Below are positions 34,332 through 42,128 of a stretch of DNA of 64,000 bases, one piece after another. Every line of letters begins with the position of its first letter. The stretch's first letter is position 1. The position numbers and the translations under genes were made by a program. Origin of the DNA: Kitasatospora sp. MAA4 (GTDB lineage: Bacteria > Actinomycetota > Actinomycetes > Streptomycetales > Streptomycetaceae); contig NZ_JARZAI010000028.1 of the NCBI RefSeq assembly GCF_029893355.1, forward strand, positions 35,430 through 99,429, given 5' to 3'. The notes under the pieces are model-generated. The model did not search any database. It had not been told where the DNA came from and saw only the letters and a list, made by a program, of their open reading frames with translations.

Positions 34332-35639
34332 GTGCTCAGTGCGTTCGCGCGGGCGTTCAAGACGCCCGACCTGCGCAAGAAGCTGCTGTTCACGCTGGGC
34401 ATCATGGTGCTGTTCCGGATGGGTGCGCACGTTCCCGTCCCGGGCGTCAACTTTGTCGCCGTGAACACATGTGTGAAGCAGGCGAACAACGGTCTCTTCG
34501 GCCTTGTGAACCTGTTCAGTGGTGGAGCTCTGCTCCAGCTGACGATCTTCGCGCTCGGCATCATGCCCTACATCACCGCCAGCATCATCCTCCAGCTGCT
34601 GACCGTCGTGATCCCGCGACTGGAAGCGCTGAAGAAGGAGGGTCAGGCCGGCACCACGAAGATCACGCAGTACACCCGCTACCTGACCATCGCGCTCGCG
34701 ATCCTCCAGGGCACCGGCATCGTGGCCACCGCGTCCAACGGCGCGCTGTTCTCGACCTGCCCGGTCGGCAACCAGGTCGTCCCGGACACCTCGGTCTTCC
34801 GGATCATGGTCATGGTCGTGACGATGACCGCCGGTACCACGATGATCATGTGGCTCGGTGAGCTGATCACCGACCGCGGCATCGGCAACGGCATGTCCAT
34901 CCTGATCTTCACCTCGATCGCGTCCGGTTTCCCGGGCCAGCTCTGGGCCATCAAGAAGGCCGGCACGCTCGCGAGCGGCTGGATCGACTTCTTCGCGGTC
35001 CTCGGTGTGGGCGTCGTGGTGGTGGTCCTGGTCATCTTCGTCGAGCAGGCGCAGCGCCGGATCCCGGTGCAGTACGCCAAGCGCATGATCGGGCGGCGTG
35101 CCTTCGGCGGCACCTCGACCTACATCCCGCTGAAGGTCAACCAGGCCGGTGTCATCCCGGTGATCTTCGCCTCGTCGCTGCTGTACATCCCGGCCCTGGT
35201 GGCCCAGCTGACGAGCAGCAAGGCGGGCTGGGCGGTCTGGATCCAGAACAACTTCACCAAGGGTGACCACCCGATCTACATGGCGACGTACTTCGTCCTG
35301 ATCGTGTTCTTCGCCTTCTTCTACGTCGCCATCTCCTTCAACCCCGAAGAAGTTGCCGACAATATGAAGAAGTATGGTGGCTTCATCCCGGGCATCCGGG
35401 CCGGCCGCCCGACGGCCGAATACCTGAACTACGTGCTCACCCGCATCACGTGGCCGGGATCGCTCTACCTGGGCCTGATCGCGTTGATCCCGATGATCGG
35501 CCTCGTCGCCCTCAAGCAGAGCACAACCATTCCGTTTGGCGGCACCAGCATCCTCATCATCGTCGGCGTCGGACTCGAAACTGTGAAGCAGATCGAGAGC
35601 CAGCTCCAGCAGCGTAATTACGAAGGGTTCCTCCGCTGA
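34332..35639 (+). CDS. secY: Sec translocon channel subunit SecY
   Basis: 435 residues, ten membrane helices. Central pore of the SecYEG complex for export and membrane insertion. Family stretches FALGIMPYITASIILQLL, ITDRGIGNGMSILIF and VGLETVKQIESQL are present. GTG start after AGGAGG. Overlaps adk by 1 bp, the usual secY-adk coupling. Confidence 0.98.
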   Translation: MLSAFARAFKTPDLRKKLLFTLGIMVLFRMGAHVPVPGVNFVAVNTCVKQANNGLFGLVNLFSGGALLQLTIFALGIMPYITASIILQLLTVVIPRLEALKKEGQAGTTKITQYTRYLTIALAILQGTGIVATASNGALFSTCPVGNQVVPDTSVFRIMVMVVTMTAGTTMIMWLGELITDRGIGNGMSILIFTSIASGFPGQLWAIKKAGTLASGWIDFFAVLGVGVVVVVLVIFVEQAQRRIPVQYAKRMIGRRAFGGTSTYIPLKVNQAGVIPVIFASSLLYIPALVAQLTSSKAGWAVWIQNNFTKGDHPIYMATYFVLIVFFAFFYVAISFNPEEVADNMKKYGGFIPGIRAGRPTAEYLNYVLTRITWPGSLYLGLIALIPMIGLVALKQSTTIPFGGTSILIIVGVGLETVKQIESQLQQRNYEGFLR

Positions 35640-36298
35640 TGCGTATCGTCCTCGTCGGACCTCCCGGGGCCGGGAAGGGTACTCAGGCGCATGTTCTGGC
35701 CAAGACCCTGTCCATCCCGCACATCTCCACCGGCGACCTCTTCCGGGCCAACATCAGCCAGGGCACCCCGTTGGGGCTCGAGGCCAAGGGCTACATGGAC
35801 GCAGGTCGGCTCGTACCGGACGAGGTGACCATCGGGATGGCCAAGGACCGGCTCGCCCAGGAGGACGCCGCCCACGGCTTCCTGCTGGACGGGTTCCCCC
35901 GCAACCTCGTGCAGGCCAAGGCCCTGGACGAGATCCTTGCGGAGTCCGGCATCGCCCTCAACGGCGTGCTGGACCTGGAGGTCCCCGAGGACGAGGTCGT
36001 CAAGCGCATCGCCGGTCGCCGGCTGTGCCGCAACGACGGCAGCCACGTGTTCCACGTGCACTACAACGCGCCGTCCGTCGAGGGCGTCTGCGACGAGTGC
36101 GGTGGCGAGCTGTACCAGCGTGCCGACGACACCGAGTCGACGGTCCGCAACCGCCTCGAGGTCTACCACACCGAGACCGAGCCGATCATCGAGTACTACG
36201 CCCAGCAGGGCCTGGTCACCACGATCCCGGCGCTCGGCAAGGTGGACGAGGTCACCCAGCGCGCCGTTGACGCGCTGGAGCAGCGCAAGCAGGCCTGA
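35639..36298 (+). CDS. adk: Adenylate kinase
   Basis: 219 residues. AMP + ATP to 2 ADP. P-loop GPPGAGKGT at 7-15, the NMP-binding STGDLFR segment and DGFPRN are intact. The LID has CDECGG on one side, but the opposite side is CRNDGSH rather than CxxC, so a full four-Cys zinc site is absent. A perfect 18-bp hairpin lies 34 bp after the stop. Confidence 0.98.
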   Translation: MRIVLVGPPGAGKGTQAHVLAKTLSIPHISTGDLFRANISQGTPLGLEAKGYMDAGRLVPDEVTIGMAKDRLAQEDAAHGFLLDGFPRNLVQAKALDEILAESGIALNGVLDLEVPEDEVVKRIAGRRLCRNDGSHVFHVHYNAPSVEGVCDECGGELYQRADDTESTVRNRLEVYHTETEPIIEYYAQQGLVTTIPALGKVDEVTQRAVDALEQRKQA

Positions 36299-36331
36299 AC
36301 AACAGGTTTCTGAGCGACACCCCGCGTGCCC

Positions 36332-36370
36332 CACGGCCGCGGCGCCCCGGGTCGGGGCGCCGCGGCCGTG
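36332..36370 (+). terminator. Terminator after secY-adk
   Basis: Perfect 18-bp stem (36332-36349 / 36353-36370), GGT loop, all G+C-rich, no T tract. The same GGT loop is seen in the 29-bp terminator at 20161. Confidence 0.85.
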
Positions 36371-36446
36371 CGGCGTCGTACCGTTGTCTCAGCGAAGGGC
36401 CGCCCGGCAAGGACCGTGCGGTACACAGACGAAAGGCGTGGCCCAG

Positions 36447-37286
36447 ATGGTGGAGATCAAGACCTCCGAGCAGATCGCGAAGATGCGGGTGGCCGGCCTG
36501 GTCGTCGCCGAGGCCCTCAAGGCCTGCCGCGCCGCGGTGGCCCCCGGGATCAGCACCCAGGAGCTGAACGACATCGCGGCCAAGGTCATCGCCGACCACG
36601 GCGCCACCTCCAACTTCCGCGCCGACCACGGCGGCCTCTGGTTCCCCGGGGTGATCTGCGCCTCGGTCAACAACGAGGTGGTGCACGGGATCCCCGGTGA
36701 CCGGGTGCTGCTCGAGGGCGACGTCATCTCCATCGACTGCGGCGCGATCGTGGACGGCTGGCACGGCGACGCCGCCATCACCGTCCCGGTCGGCGAGGTT
36801 CGTCCCGAGGTCGAGATGCTCAGCCGGGTGACCGAGGGCTCGATGTGGGCCGGCATCGCCCAGATGAAGAAGGGCAACCGGCTGGCCGACGTGTCCAAGG
36901 CGATCGAGGGCTTCATCCGCCGTCAGCCGCTGCCGCCCAAGGGCAAGTGGGGCATCACCGAGGGCTACGGCGGCCACGGCATCGGCACCGCGATGCACAT
37001 GGAGCCGCACGTGCTGAACTACGTCGAGCGCGGCCGCGGCAAGGGCCCGAAGCTGATCCCCGGCACGGTCCTGGCGATCGAGCCGATGGTCTCGCTGGGC
37101 ACCCCGCACACCAGCGTGCTGGAGGACGACTGGACGGTCGTCACCAACGACGGGACCTGGGCGGCGCACTGGGAGCACTCGGTCGCCGTCACCGAGCAGG
37201 GCCCGCTGGTGCTGACCGCCTTCGACGGCGGAAAGGCGCAGCTCGCGGCGCTGGGCGTGACCGCGGCGCCGGACCCGCTCGGATAG
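36447..37286 (+). CDS. map: Methionine aminopeptidase, type I
   Basis: 279 residues from the ATG at 36447, with GAAAGG 10 bp upstream. Removes N-terminal Met. The metal ligands are recognisable: the two Asp in SIDCGAIVDGWHGDAAIT, His in EGYGGHGIGT, Glu in LAIEPMVSLG and Glu in WEHSVAVTEQG. It lies in the classical adk-map-infA neighbourhood, but after a terminator, so it probably has its own promoter. Confidence 0.97.
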   Translation: MVEIKTSEQIAKMRVAGLVVAEALKACRAAVAPGISTQELNDIAAKVIADHGATSNFRADHGGLWFPGVICASVNNEVVHGIPGDRVLLEGDVISIDCGAIVDGWHGDAAITVPVGEVRPEVEMLSRVTEGSMWAGIAQMKKGNRLADVSKAIEGFIRRQPLPPKGKWGITEGYGGHGIGTAMHMEPHVLNYVERGRGKGPKLIPGTVLAIEPMVSLGTPHTSVLEDDWTVVTNDGTWAAHWEHSVAVTEQGPLVLTAFDGGKAQLAALGVTAAPDPLG

Positions 37287-37340
37287 CCGGTATCGTCACT
37301 GGTTCGAACACCAGGCGTATCGGACATATAGGGGACAACA

Positions 37341-37778
37341 GTGCTCAAGGGCTTCCGCGAGTTCATGATGCGCGGCAACGTCGTCGACATGGGCGTCGGC
37401 ATCGTCATCGGCTCCGCGTTCACGGCCGTGGTCGGCGGTTTCGTCAAGGCCTTCCTCACCCCGCTGGTGGGCGTGGCGACCGGCGCGGCCGGCGACTTCA
37501 GCTCGAAGTCGTTCACCCAGGCCGGAGTGACCTTCCCGTACGGGCAGTTCCTGAACGTGCTGATCACCTTCGTGATGACCGCGGCGGTGCTGTACTTCTG
37601 CGTGGTGCTGCCGGTGAGCAAGGCGAGCGCCCGCTACCTGCCGAAGAAGCCGAAGGCGGCGAAGCGCCCGTGCCCCGAGTGCCTCACCGAGATACCGGAG
37701 GCCGCGAGCCGTTGCGCCGCCTGCACCGCCGTCGTCCAGCCGATCCGGATCGGTGCGCAGCAGCACTCGCAGTACTAG
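37341..37778 (+). CDS. mscL: Large-conductance mechanosensitive channel with C-terminal zinc ribbon
   Basis: 145 residues, GTG start. MscL core: LKGFREFMMRGNVVDMGVGIVIGSAFTAVV (helix 1, here in two parts) and FLNVLITFVMTAAVLYFCVV (helix 2), the pentameric osmotic-shock valve. The C-terminus replaces the usual helical bundle end with a CPEC...CAAC ribbon (Cys111, 114, 125, 128). That could bind zinc and act as cytoplasmic sensor or cap. It sits between map and infA, an unusual position for mscL in most bacteria. Confidence 0.93.
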   Translation: MLKGFREFMMRGNVVDMGVGIVIGSAFTAVVGGFVKAFLTPLVGVATGAAGDFSSKSFTQAGVTFPYGQFLNVLITFVMTAAVLYFCVVLPVSKASARYLPKKPKAAKRPCPECLTEIPEAASRCAACTAVVQPIRIGAQQHSQY

Positions 37779-37786
37779 CCCCGGTT

Positions 37787-37815
37787 TTGGGTTCCGTGCG
37801 CCGGTAACGTACGAT
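37787..37815 (+). promoter_or_regulatory. Candidate infA operon promoter
   Basis: TTGGGT (37787-37792), 17-bp spacer, TACGAT (37810-37815); predicted start ~37822, leader ~115 nt. Confidence 0.6.
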
Positions 37816-37937
37816 GGACTGTCGGCTCACTCGTAGCGTGCTCTTGCACGCCCTCTTCCCTAGGGACGGGGTGAACCCAGGTTCGCACGAGCGTGCCGCA
37901 TACGGTAGCCGGTCCCGGAAGGTGGATCTCGCAGTTC

Positions 37938-38159
37938 ATGGCAAAGAAGCAAGGCGCCATTGAGATCGAGGGCACCGTGATCGAGTCTCTCCCGAACGCC
38001 ATGTTCAAGGTTGAGCTGCAGAACGGTCACAAGGTCCTCGCGCACATCAGCGGCAAGATGCGTATGCACTACATCCGCATCCTGCCGGACGACCGGGTCG
38101 TGGTGGAGCTCAGCCCCTACGACCTGACGCGTGGTCGGATCGTCTACCGCTACAAGTAA
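37938..38159 (+). CDS. infA: Translation initiation factor IF-1
   Basis: 73 residues from the ATG at 37938 (MAKKQGAIEIEGTVIE). Single OB fold occupying the A site during initiation. FKVELQNGHKVLAHISGKMR and DDRVVVELSPYDLTRGRI are diagnostic. The frame extends upstream, but the longer form is not a known IF-1. Confidence 0.97.
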   Translation: MAKKQGAIEIEGTVIESLPNAMFKVELQNGHKVLAHISGKMRMHYIRILPDDRVVVELSPYDLTRGRIVYRYK

Positions 38160-38189
38160 CGTCAGATCTAGACCCGGAGAACCTGAACC

Positions 38190-38303
38190 ATGAAGGTCAA
38201 GCCGAGCGTCAAGAAGATCTGCGACAAGTGCAAGGTGATCCGCCGTCACGGCCGGGTCATGGTGATCTGCGACAACCTGCGCCACAAGCAGCGCCAGGGC
38301 TGA
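38190..38303 (+). CDS. rpmJ: 50S ribosomal protein L36, zinc-binding type
   Basis: 37 residues; easily missed because of its size. MKVKPSVKKICDKCKVIRR has Cys11 and Cys14, and with Cys27 and His32 (ICDNLRHKQRQG) completes a zinc site (C+ form). RBS CGGAG upstream. Between infA and rpsM, as in most bacteria. Confidence 0.97.
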   Translation: MKVKPSVKKICDKCKVIRRHGRVMVICDNLRHKQRQG

Positions 38304-38369
38304 TCGTCCCCCCGCATTTCTCGTAGTACTTCGCGCGACGCGCACCAACGTCATACACGGGCTGCCCGA

Positions 38370-38415
38370 TCCGTCCACCCTTGGACGGACTGCCACCCCC
38401 GGTCAGAGGCCGGGG
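38370..38415 (+). promoter_or_regulatory. Two stem-loops in the rpmJ-rpsM gap
   Basis: Hairpin 1: TCCGTCCA/TGGACGGA (38370-38377/38382-38389). Hairpin 2: CCCCGG/CCGGGG (38397-38402/38410-38415). They may terminate or attenuate the infA-rpmJ transcript ahead of rpsM, 66 bp downstream. Confidence 0.45.
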
Positions 38416-38481
38416 CTCCCTCAGCGAGAGTTGTAGGAGTAGGCAGTTCGTAAGACCTCTGAAGAATCACAGGAGCCATGA

Positions 38482-38862
38482 ATGGCACGCCTCGCCGGCG
38501 TTGATCTCCCCCGCGAAAAGCGGATCGAGATCGCCCTCACGTACGTCTACGGCATCGGCCGTACCCGCGCCCAGCAGTCGCTGGCCGAGACTGGCGTGAA
38601 CCCCGACATCCGCGTTCGCGACATCAGCGAGGACGACCTCGTCAAGCTCGCGCAGTGGATCGACGCCAACTACACCGTTGAGGGTGACCTCCGCCGTGAG
38701 GTGGCCGCCGACATCCGCCGCAAGGTCGAGATCGGCTGCTACGAGGGTCTGCGTCACCGCCGTGGCCTGCCGGTCCGCGGTCAGCGCACCCACACCAACG
38801 CGCGTACCCGCAAGGGCCCGCGTCGCGCGATTGCCGGCAAGAAGAAGCCGGGCAAGAAGTAG
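38482..38862 (+). CDS. rpsM: 30S ribosomal protein S13
   Basis: 126 residues. Contacts P-site tRNA and bridges to the 50S. ARLAGVDLPREKRIEIALTY and RGLPVRGQRTHTNARTRKGP are diagnostic. RBS AGGAG. Confidence 0.98.
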   Translation: MARLAGVDLPREKRIEIALTYVYGIGRTRAQQSLAETGVNPDIRVRDISEDDLVKLAQWIDANYTVEGDLRREVAADIRRKVEIGCYEGLRHRRGLPVRGQRTHTNARTRKGPRRAIAGKKKPGKK

Positions 38863-38934
38863 TCCGCCCCTAAACCGGACTTCCCTCCGGCCCGCGGGTA
38901 GCGGACCGATCACCTCAGTAGGAGAAACAGACTT

Positions 38935-39342
38935 ATGCCCCCCAAGGGTCGTCAGGCTGCCGGCGCCAAGAAGGTGCGCCGCAAGGAGAAGAAGAACGTC
39001 GCTCATGGGCACGCCCACATCAAGAGCACGTTCAACAACACCATCGTTTCGATCACGGACCCCGCGGGCAACGTGATCTCCTGGGCCTCCGCCGGCCACG
39101 TCGGCTTCAAGGGCTCGCGCAAGTCCACCCCGTTCGCCGCGCAGATGGCCGCCGAGGCCGCTGCCCGTCGCGCGCAGGAGCACGGCATGCGCAAGGTCGA
39201 CGTCTTCGTGAAGGGTCCGGGCTCCGGCCGCGAGACCGCGATCCGCTCGCTCCAGGCCACCGGCCTGGAGGTCGGCTCGATCCAGGACGTCACCCCCACC
39301 CCGCACAACGGCTGCCGTCCGCCGAAGCGTCGCCGCGTCTGA
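38935..39342 (+). CDS. rpsK: 30S ribosomal protein S11
   Basis: 135 residues. Platform protein next to E-site codon. HGHAHIKSTFNNTIVSITD and PHNGCRPPKRRRV are typical. RBS TAGGAG. Followed by a large inverted repeat before rpoA. Confidence 0.98.
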   Translation: MPPKGRQAAGAKKVRRKEKKNVAHGHAHIKSTFNNTIVSITDPAGNVISWASAGHVGFKGSRKSTPFAAQMAAEAAARRAQEHGMRKVDVFVKGPGSGRETAIRSLQATGLEVGSIQDVTPTPHNGCRPPKRRRV

Positions 39343-39375
39343 CGCAGCGCCTTCGGGTACTGGTGCTTTAAACCA

Positions 39376-39427
39376 CGTACGGGGTCCCATGCAGTTCGTT
39401 GTTGCTGCGATTGGGACCCCGTACGCT
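39376..39427 (+). promoter_or_regulatory. Large inverted repeat containing a candidate rpoA promoter
   Basis: Perfect 14-bp arms (39376-39389 / 39412-39425) 22 bp apart, between rpsK and rpoA. Within it, TTGTTG (39399-39404) + 17 bp + TACGCT (39422-39427) resembles a promoter with the same -10 as rpsL. Confidence 0.45.
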
Positions 39428-39480
39428 TGGTTCTGTTCGACGTCAAATAGTGGGCGTCGAGAACAACTGGAGGATCCAAA

Positions 39481-40503
39481 ATGCTGATCGCTCAGCGCCC
39501 CTCGCTGACCGAAGAGGTCGTCGACGAGTACCGCTCGCGGTTCGTGATCGAGCCGCTCGAGCCGGGCTTCGGCTACACCCTCGGCAACTCCCTGCGCCGC
39601 ACGCTCCTCTCCTCGATCCCGGGTGCCGCTGTCACCAGCATCCGCGTCGACGGTGTCCTGCACGAGTTCACCACCGTGCCGGGCGTCAAGGAGGACGTCA
39701 CCGACCTCATCCTCAACATCAAGCAGCTGGTCGTCTCCTCGGAGCACGACGAGCCGGTCGTGATGTACCTGCGCAAGCAGGGCCCCGGTGTGGTCACCGC
39801 CGCCGACATCGCCCCCCCGGCCGGTGTCGAGGTGCACAACCCCGAGCTCGTCCTCGCCACGCTCAACGGCAAGGGCAAGCTGGAGATGGAGCTGACCGTC
39901 GAGCGCGGTCGCGGCTACGTCTCCGCCGTCCAGAACAAGGCTTCCGGCCAGGAGATCGGCCGTATCCCGGTCGACTCGATCTACAGCCCCGTGCTGAAGG
40001 TCACCTACAAGGTCGAGGCCACCCGTGTCGAGCAGCGCACCGACTTCGACAAGCTGATCGTCGACGTCGAGACCAAGCCCGCCATGCGCCCGCGTGACGC
40101 CATGGCGTCGGCCGGTAAGACCCTGGTGGAGCTGTTCGGTCTCGCCCGCGAGCTGAACATCGACGCCGAGGGCATCGACATGGGCCCCTCGCCGACGGAC
40201 GCCGCCCTGGCGGCCGACCTGGCGCTGCCGATCGAGGAGCTCGAGCTCACCGTTCGGTCGTACAACTGCCTCAAGCGCGAGGGCATCCACACCGTGGGTG
40301 AGCTCGTGGCCCGCTCCGAGGCCGACCTGCTCGACATCCGCAACTTTGGTGCGAAGTCGATCGACGAGGTCAAGGCGAAGCTGGCCGGCATGGGCCTGGC
40401 CCTCAAGGACAGCCCGCCCGGATTCGACCCGACCGCCGCCGCCGACGCCTTCGGCGCCGACGACCTGGACGACGCGGGTTACGCGGAGACTGAGCAGTAC
40501 TGA
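39481..40503 (+). CDS. rpoA: DNA-directed RNA polymerase alpha subunit
   Basis: 340 residues. N-terminal dimerisation domain (NSLRRTLLSSIPGAAVTSIRV) scaffolds beta and beta'. Linker ~233-248; the alpha-CTD (LTVRSYNCLKREGIHTVGEL...RNFGAKSIDEVKAKLAGMGL) binds activators and UP elements. Acidic C-terminal tail. RBS GGAGG. Confidence 0.98.
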   Translation: MLIAQRPSLTEEVVDEYRSRFVIEPLEPGFGYTLGNSLRRTLLSSIPGAAVTSIRVDGVLHEFTTVPGVKEDVTDLILNIKQLVVSSEHDEPVVMYLRKQGPGVVTAADIAPPAGVEVHNPELVLATLNGKGKLEMELTVERGRGYVSAVQNKASGQEIGRIPVDSIYSPVLKVTYKVEATRVEQRTDFDKLIVDVETKPAMRPRDAMASAGKTLVELFGLARELNIDAEGIDMGPSPTDAALAADLALPIEELELTVRSYNCLKREGIHTVGELVARSEADLLDIRNFGAKSIDEVKAKLAGMGLALKDSPPGFDPTAAADAFGADDLDDAGYAETEQY

Positions 40504-40628
40504 GTTTGGCTCGGGGCGGCTCCCACCGGAGCCGCCCCGATTCATGAAGGAAAGCCGCTCGGGCAACAGTGCCCGGACGCCCGTTCCGGTACCTGATACG
40601 GCCGGATTCGGAGATACAAGGAGCTACC

Positions 40629-41099
40629 ATGCCCCGTCCCACGAAGGGTGCCCGCCTCGGCGGTGGCCCGCACCACGAGCCGCTGCTGCTCGCCGGCCTG
40701 TGCCGCGAGCTGTTCCAGTACGGCCGCATCACCACGACCGAGGCCAAGGCCCGTCGGATGCGCCCGCTGGCCGAGCGCCTGATCACCAAGGCGAAGGTCG
40801 GTGACATCCACAACCGTCGTATCGTCCGCAAGACGATCACCGACGTCTCCGTGCTGCACACCCTCTTCACCGAGATTGCGCCGCGCTACGAGAACCGCCC
40901 GGGTGGCTACACCCGTATCACCAAGATCGGTCCCCGTCGTGGCGACAACGCCCCGATGGCCGTGATCGAGCTGGTCGAGGCGCTGACCGTCGCGCAGACC
41001 GCCGTCGGCGAGGCCGAGGGTGCCACCAAGCGTGCCGCCAAGGACGCCGAGGTTGCCGAGGCTCCTGCTGTCGAGACCTCTGAGGTCGAGACCGCCTGA
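40629..41099 (+). CDS. rplQ: 50S ribosomal protein L17
   Basis: 156 residues from the ATG at 40629 after AAGGAGC. MPRPTKGARLGGGPHHEPLLL and RPGGYTRITKIGPRRGDNAPMA are diagnostic. An acidic alanine-rich tail beyond ~residue 120 is typical of actinobacteria. Followed by a terminator, closing the alpha operon. Confidence 0.97.
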   Translation: MPRPTKGARLGGGPHHEPLLLAGLCRELFQYGRITTTEAKARRMRPLAERLITKAKVGDIHNRRIVRKTITDVSVLHTLFTEIAPRYENRPGGYTRITKIGPRRGDNAPMAVIELVEALTVAQTAVGEAEGATKRAAKDAEVAEAPAVETSEVETA

Positions 41100-41117
41100 A
41101 CACCCTGAGGTGTTGTC

Positions 41118-41153
41118 CGGGCCCGTTCTCCCAGTGATGGGGGAGCGGGCCCG
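41118..41153 (+). terminator. Terminator after rpoA-rplQ
   Basis: 15-bp stem (41118-41132 / 41139-41153) with two G-T pairs, followed by TTCCTTTCT. Confidence 0.85.
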
Positions 41154-41186
41154 TTCCTTTCTACCGGGAGTACGGGAGTACTGGCA

Positions 41187-42086
41187 GTGCTGAAGGATTG
41201 CGAGCAGCCCCAGCGGCAGGACGGGCCGGCCGAGGGGACCGTGCGGATCCGGTTGGATCTGGCGTACCAGGGGGCCGAGTTCTCCGGGTGGGCGCGGCAG
41301 CCCGGGCGGCGGACGGTGCAGGGCGAGATCGAGAGCGCGCTGCAGATCGTGACGCGCTCCGCCGAGCCCTACGACCTGACCGTGGCCGGGCGCACGGACG
41401 CCGGGGTGCACGCGCGCGGGCAGGTCGCGCATGTGGACCTGCCGGTCGAGCTGTGGGCCGAGCACGGTGAGAAGCTGCTGCGCCGGCTCGCCGGGCGGCT
41501 GCCGGGCGACGTCCGGATCTACCGGCTGTCCGAGGCGCCGGCCGGCTTCGACGCCCGCTTCGCCGCGATCTGGCGCCGGTACGCCTACCGGGTGGCCGAC
41601 CACCAGGGCGGCGTGGACCCGCTGCTGCGCGGCCATGTGCTCTGGCACGACCGCCCGCTGGACATCGACCTGATGAACGAGGCGGCCCGGCTGCTGCTCG
41701 GCGAGCACGACTTCGCCGCGTACTGCAAGAAGCGCGAGGGTGCCACCACCATCCGCACGCTGCTCGACCTGCACTGGGAGCGGGTCCCGGCGGACAGCCA
41801 CACCGCCGGTGTGGCCGGGCAGTTGGCGGTGGCCACGGTGCGGGCGGACGCCTTCTGCCACAACATGGTGCGGGCGCTGGTCGGTTCGATGCTGCTGGTG
41901 GGCGACGGGCACCGGCCGGTGGAGTTCCCCGGACAGGTGCTGGCCGGGCGGGTGCGCAACAGCGCCGTCAACGTGGTCCGGCCGTACGGGCTGACGCTGG
42001 AGGAGGTCGGCTACCCGGCCGACGACAAGCTCGCCGAGCGCAACCGCGAGGCGCGCCGGATGCGCACGCTGCCTGGCCAGGGGTAA
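41187..42086 (+). CDS. truA: tRNA pseudouridine(38-40) synthase TruA
   Basis: 299 residues, GTG start with GGGAG upstream. Converts U38-40 of the tRNA anticodon stem to pseudouridine. The catalytic Asp71 lies in AGRTDAGVHARGQV. FCHNMVRALVGSML is the second family motif. The N-terminal ~17 residues are not conserved, so a GTG at residue 19 is an alternative start. Confidence 0.95.
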   Translation: MLKDCEQPQRQDGPAEGTVRIRLDLAYQGAEFSGWARQPGRRTVQGEIESALQIVTRSAEPYDLTVAGRTDAGVHARGQVAHVDLPVELWAEHGEKLLRRLAGRLPGDVRIYRLSEAPAGFDARFAAIWRRYAYRVADHQGGVDPLLRGHVLWHDRPLDIDLMNEAARLLLGEHDFAAYCKKREGATTIRTLLDLHWERVPADSHTAGVAGQLAVATVRADAFCHNMVRALVGSMLLVGDGHRPVEFPGQVLAGRVRNSAVNVVRPYGLTLEEVGYPADDKLAERNREARRMRTLPGQG

Positions 42087-42115
42087 TCCGTTTGGGCCGG
42101 GAGCCCTCGGCATAG

Positions 42116-42121
42116 CAAAAT
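42116..42121 (+). promoter_or_regulatory. Candidate -10 of a leaderless promoter for the ABC-F gene
   Basis: CAAAAT, 7 bases before the ATG at 42129; no Shine-Dalgarno sequence. An A-rich patch unusual for the local composition. Confidence 0.4.
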
Positions 42122-42128
42122 CGCCCTC

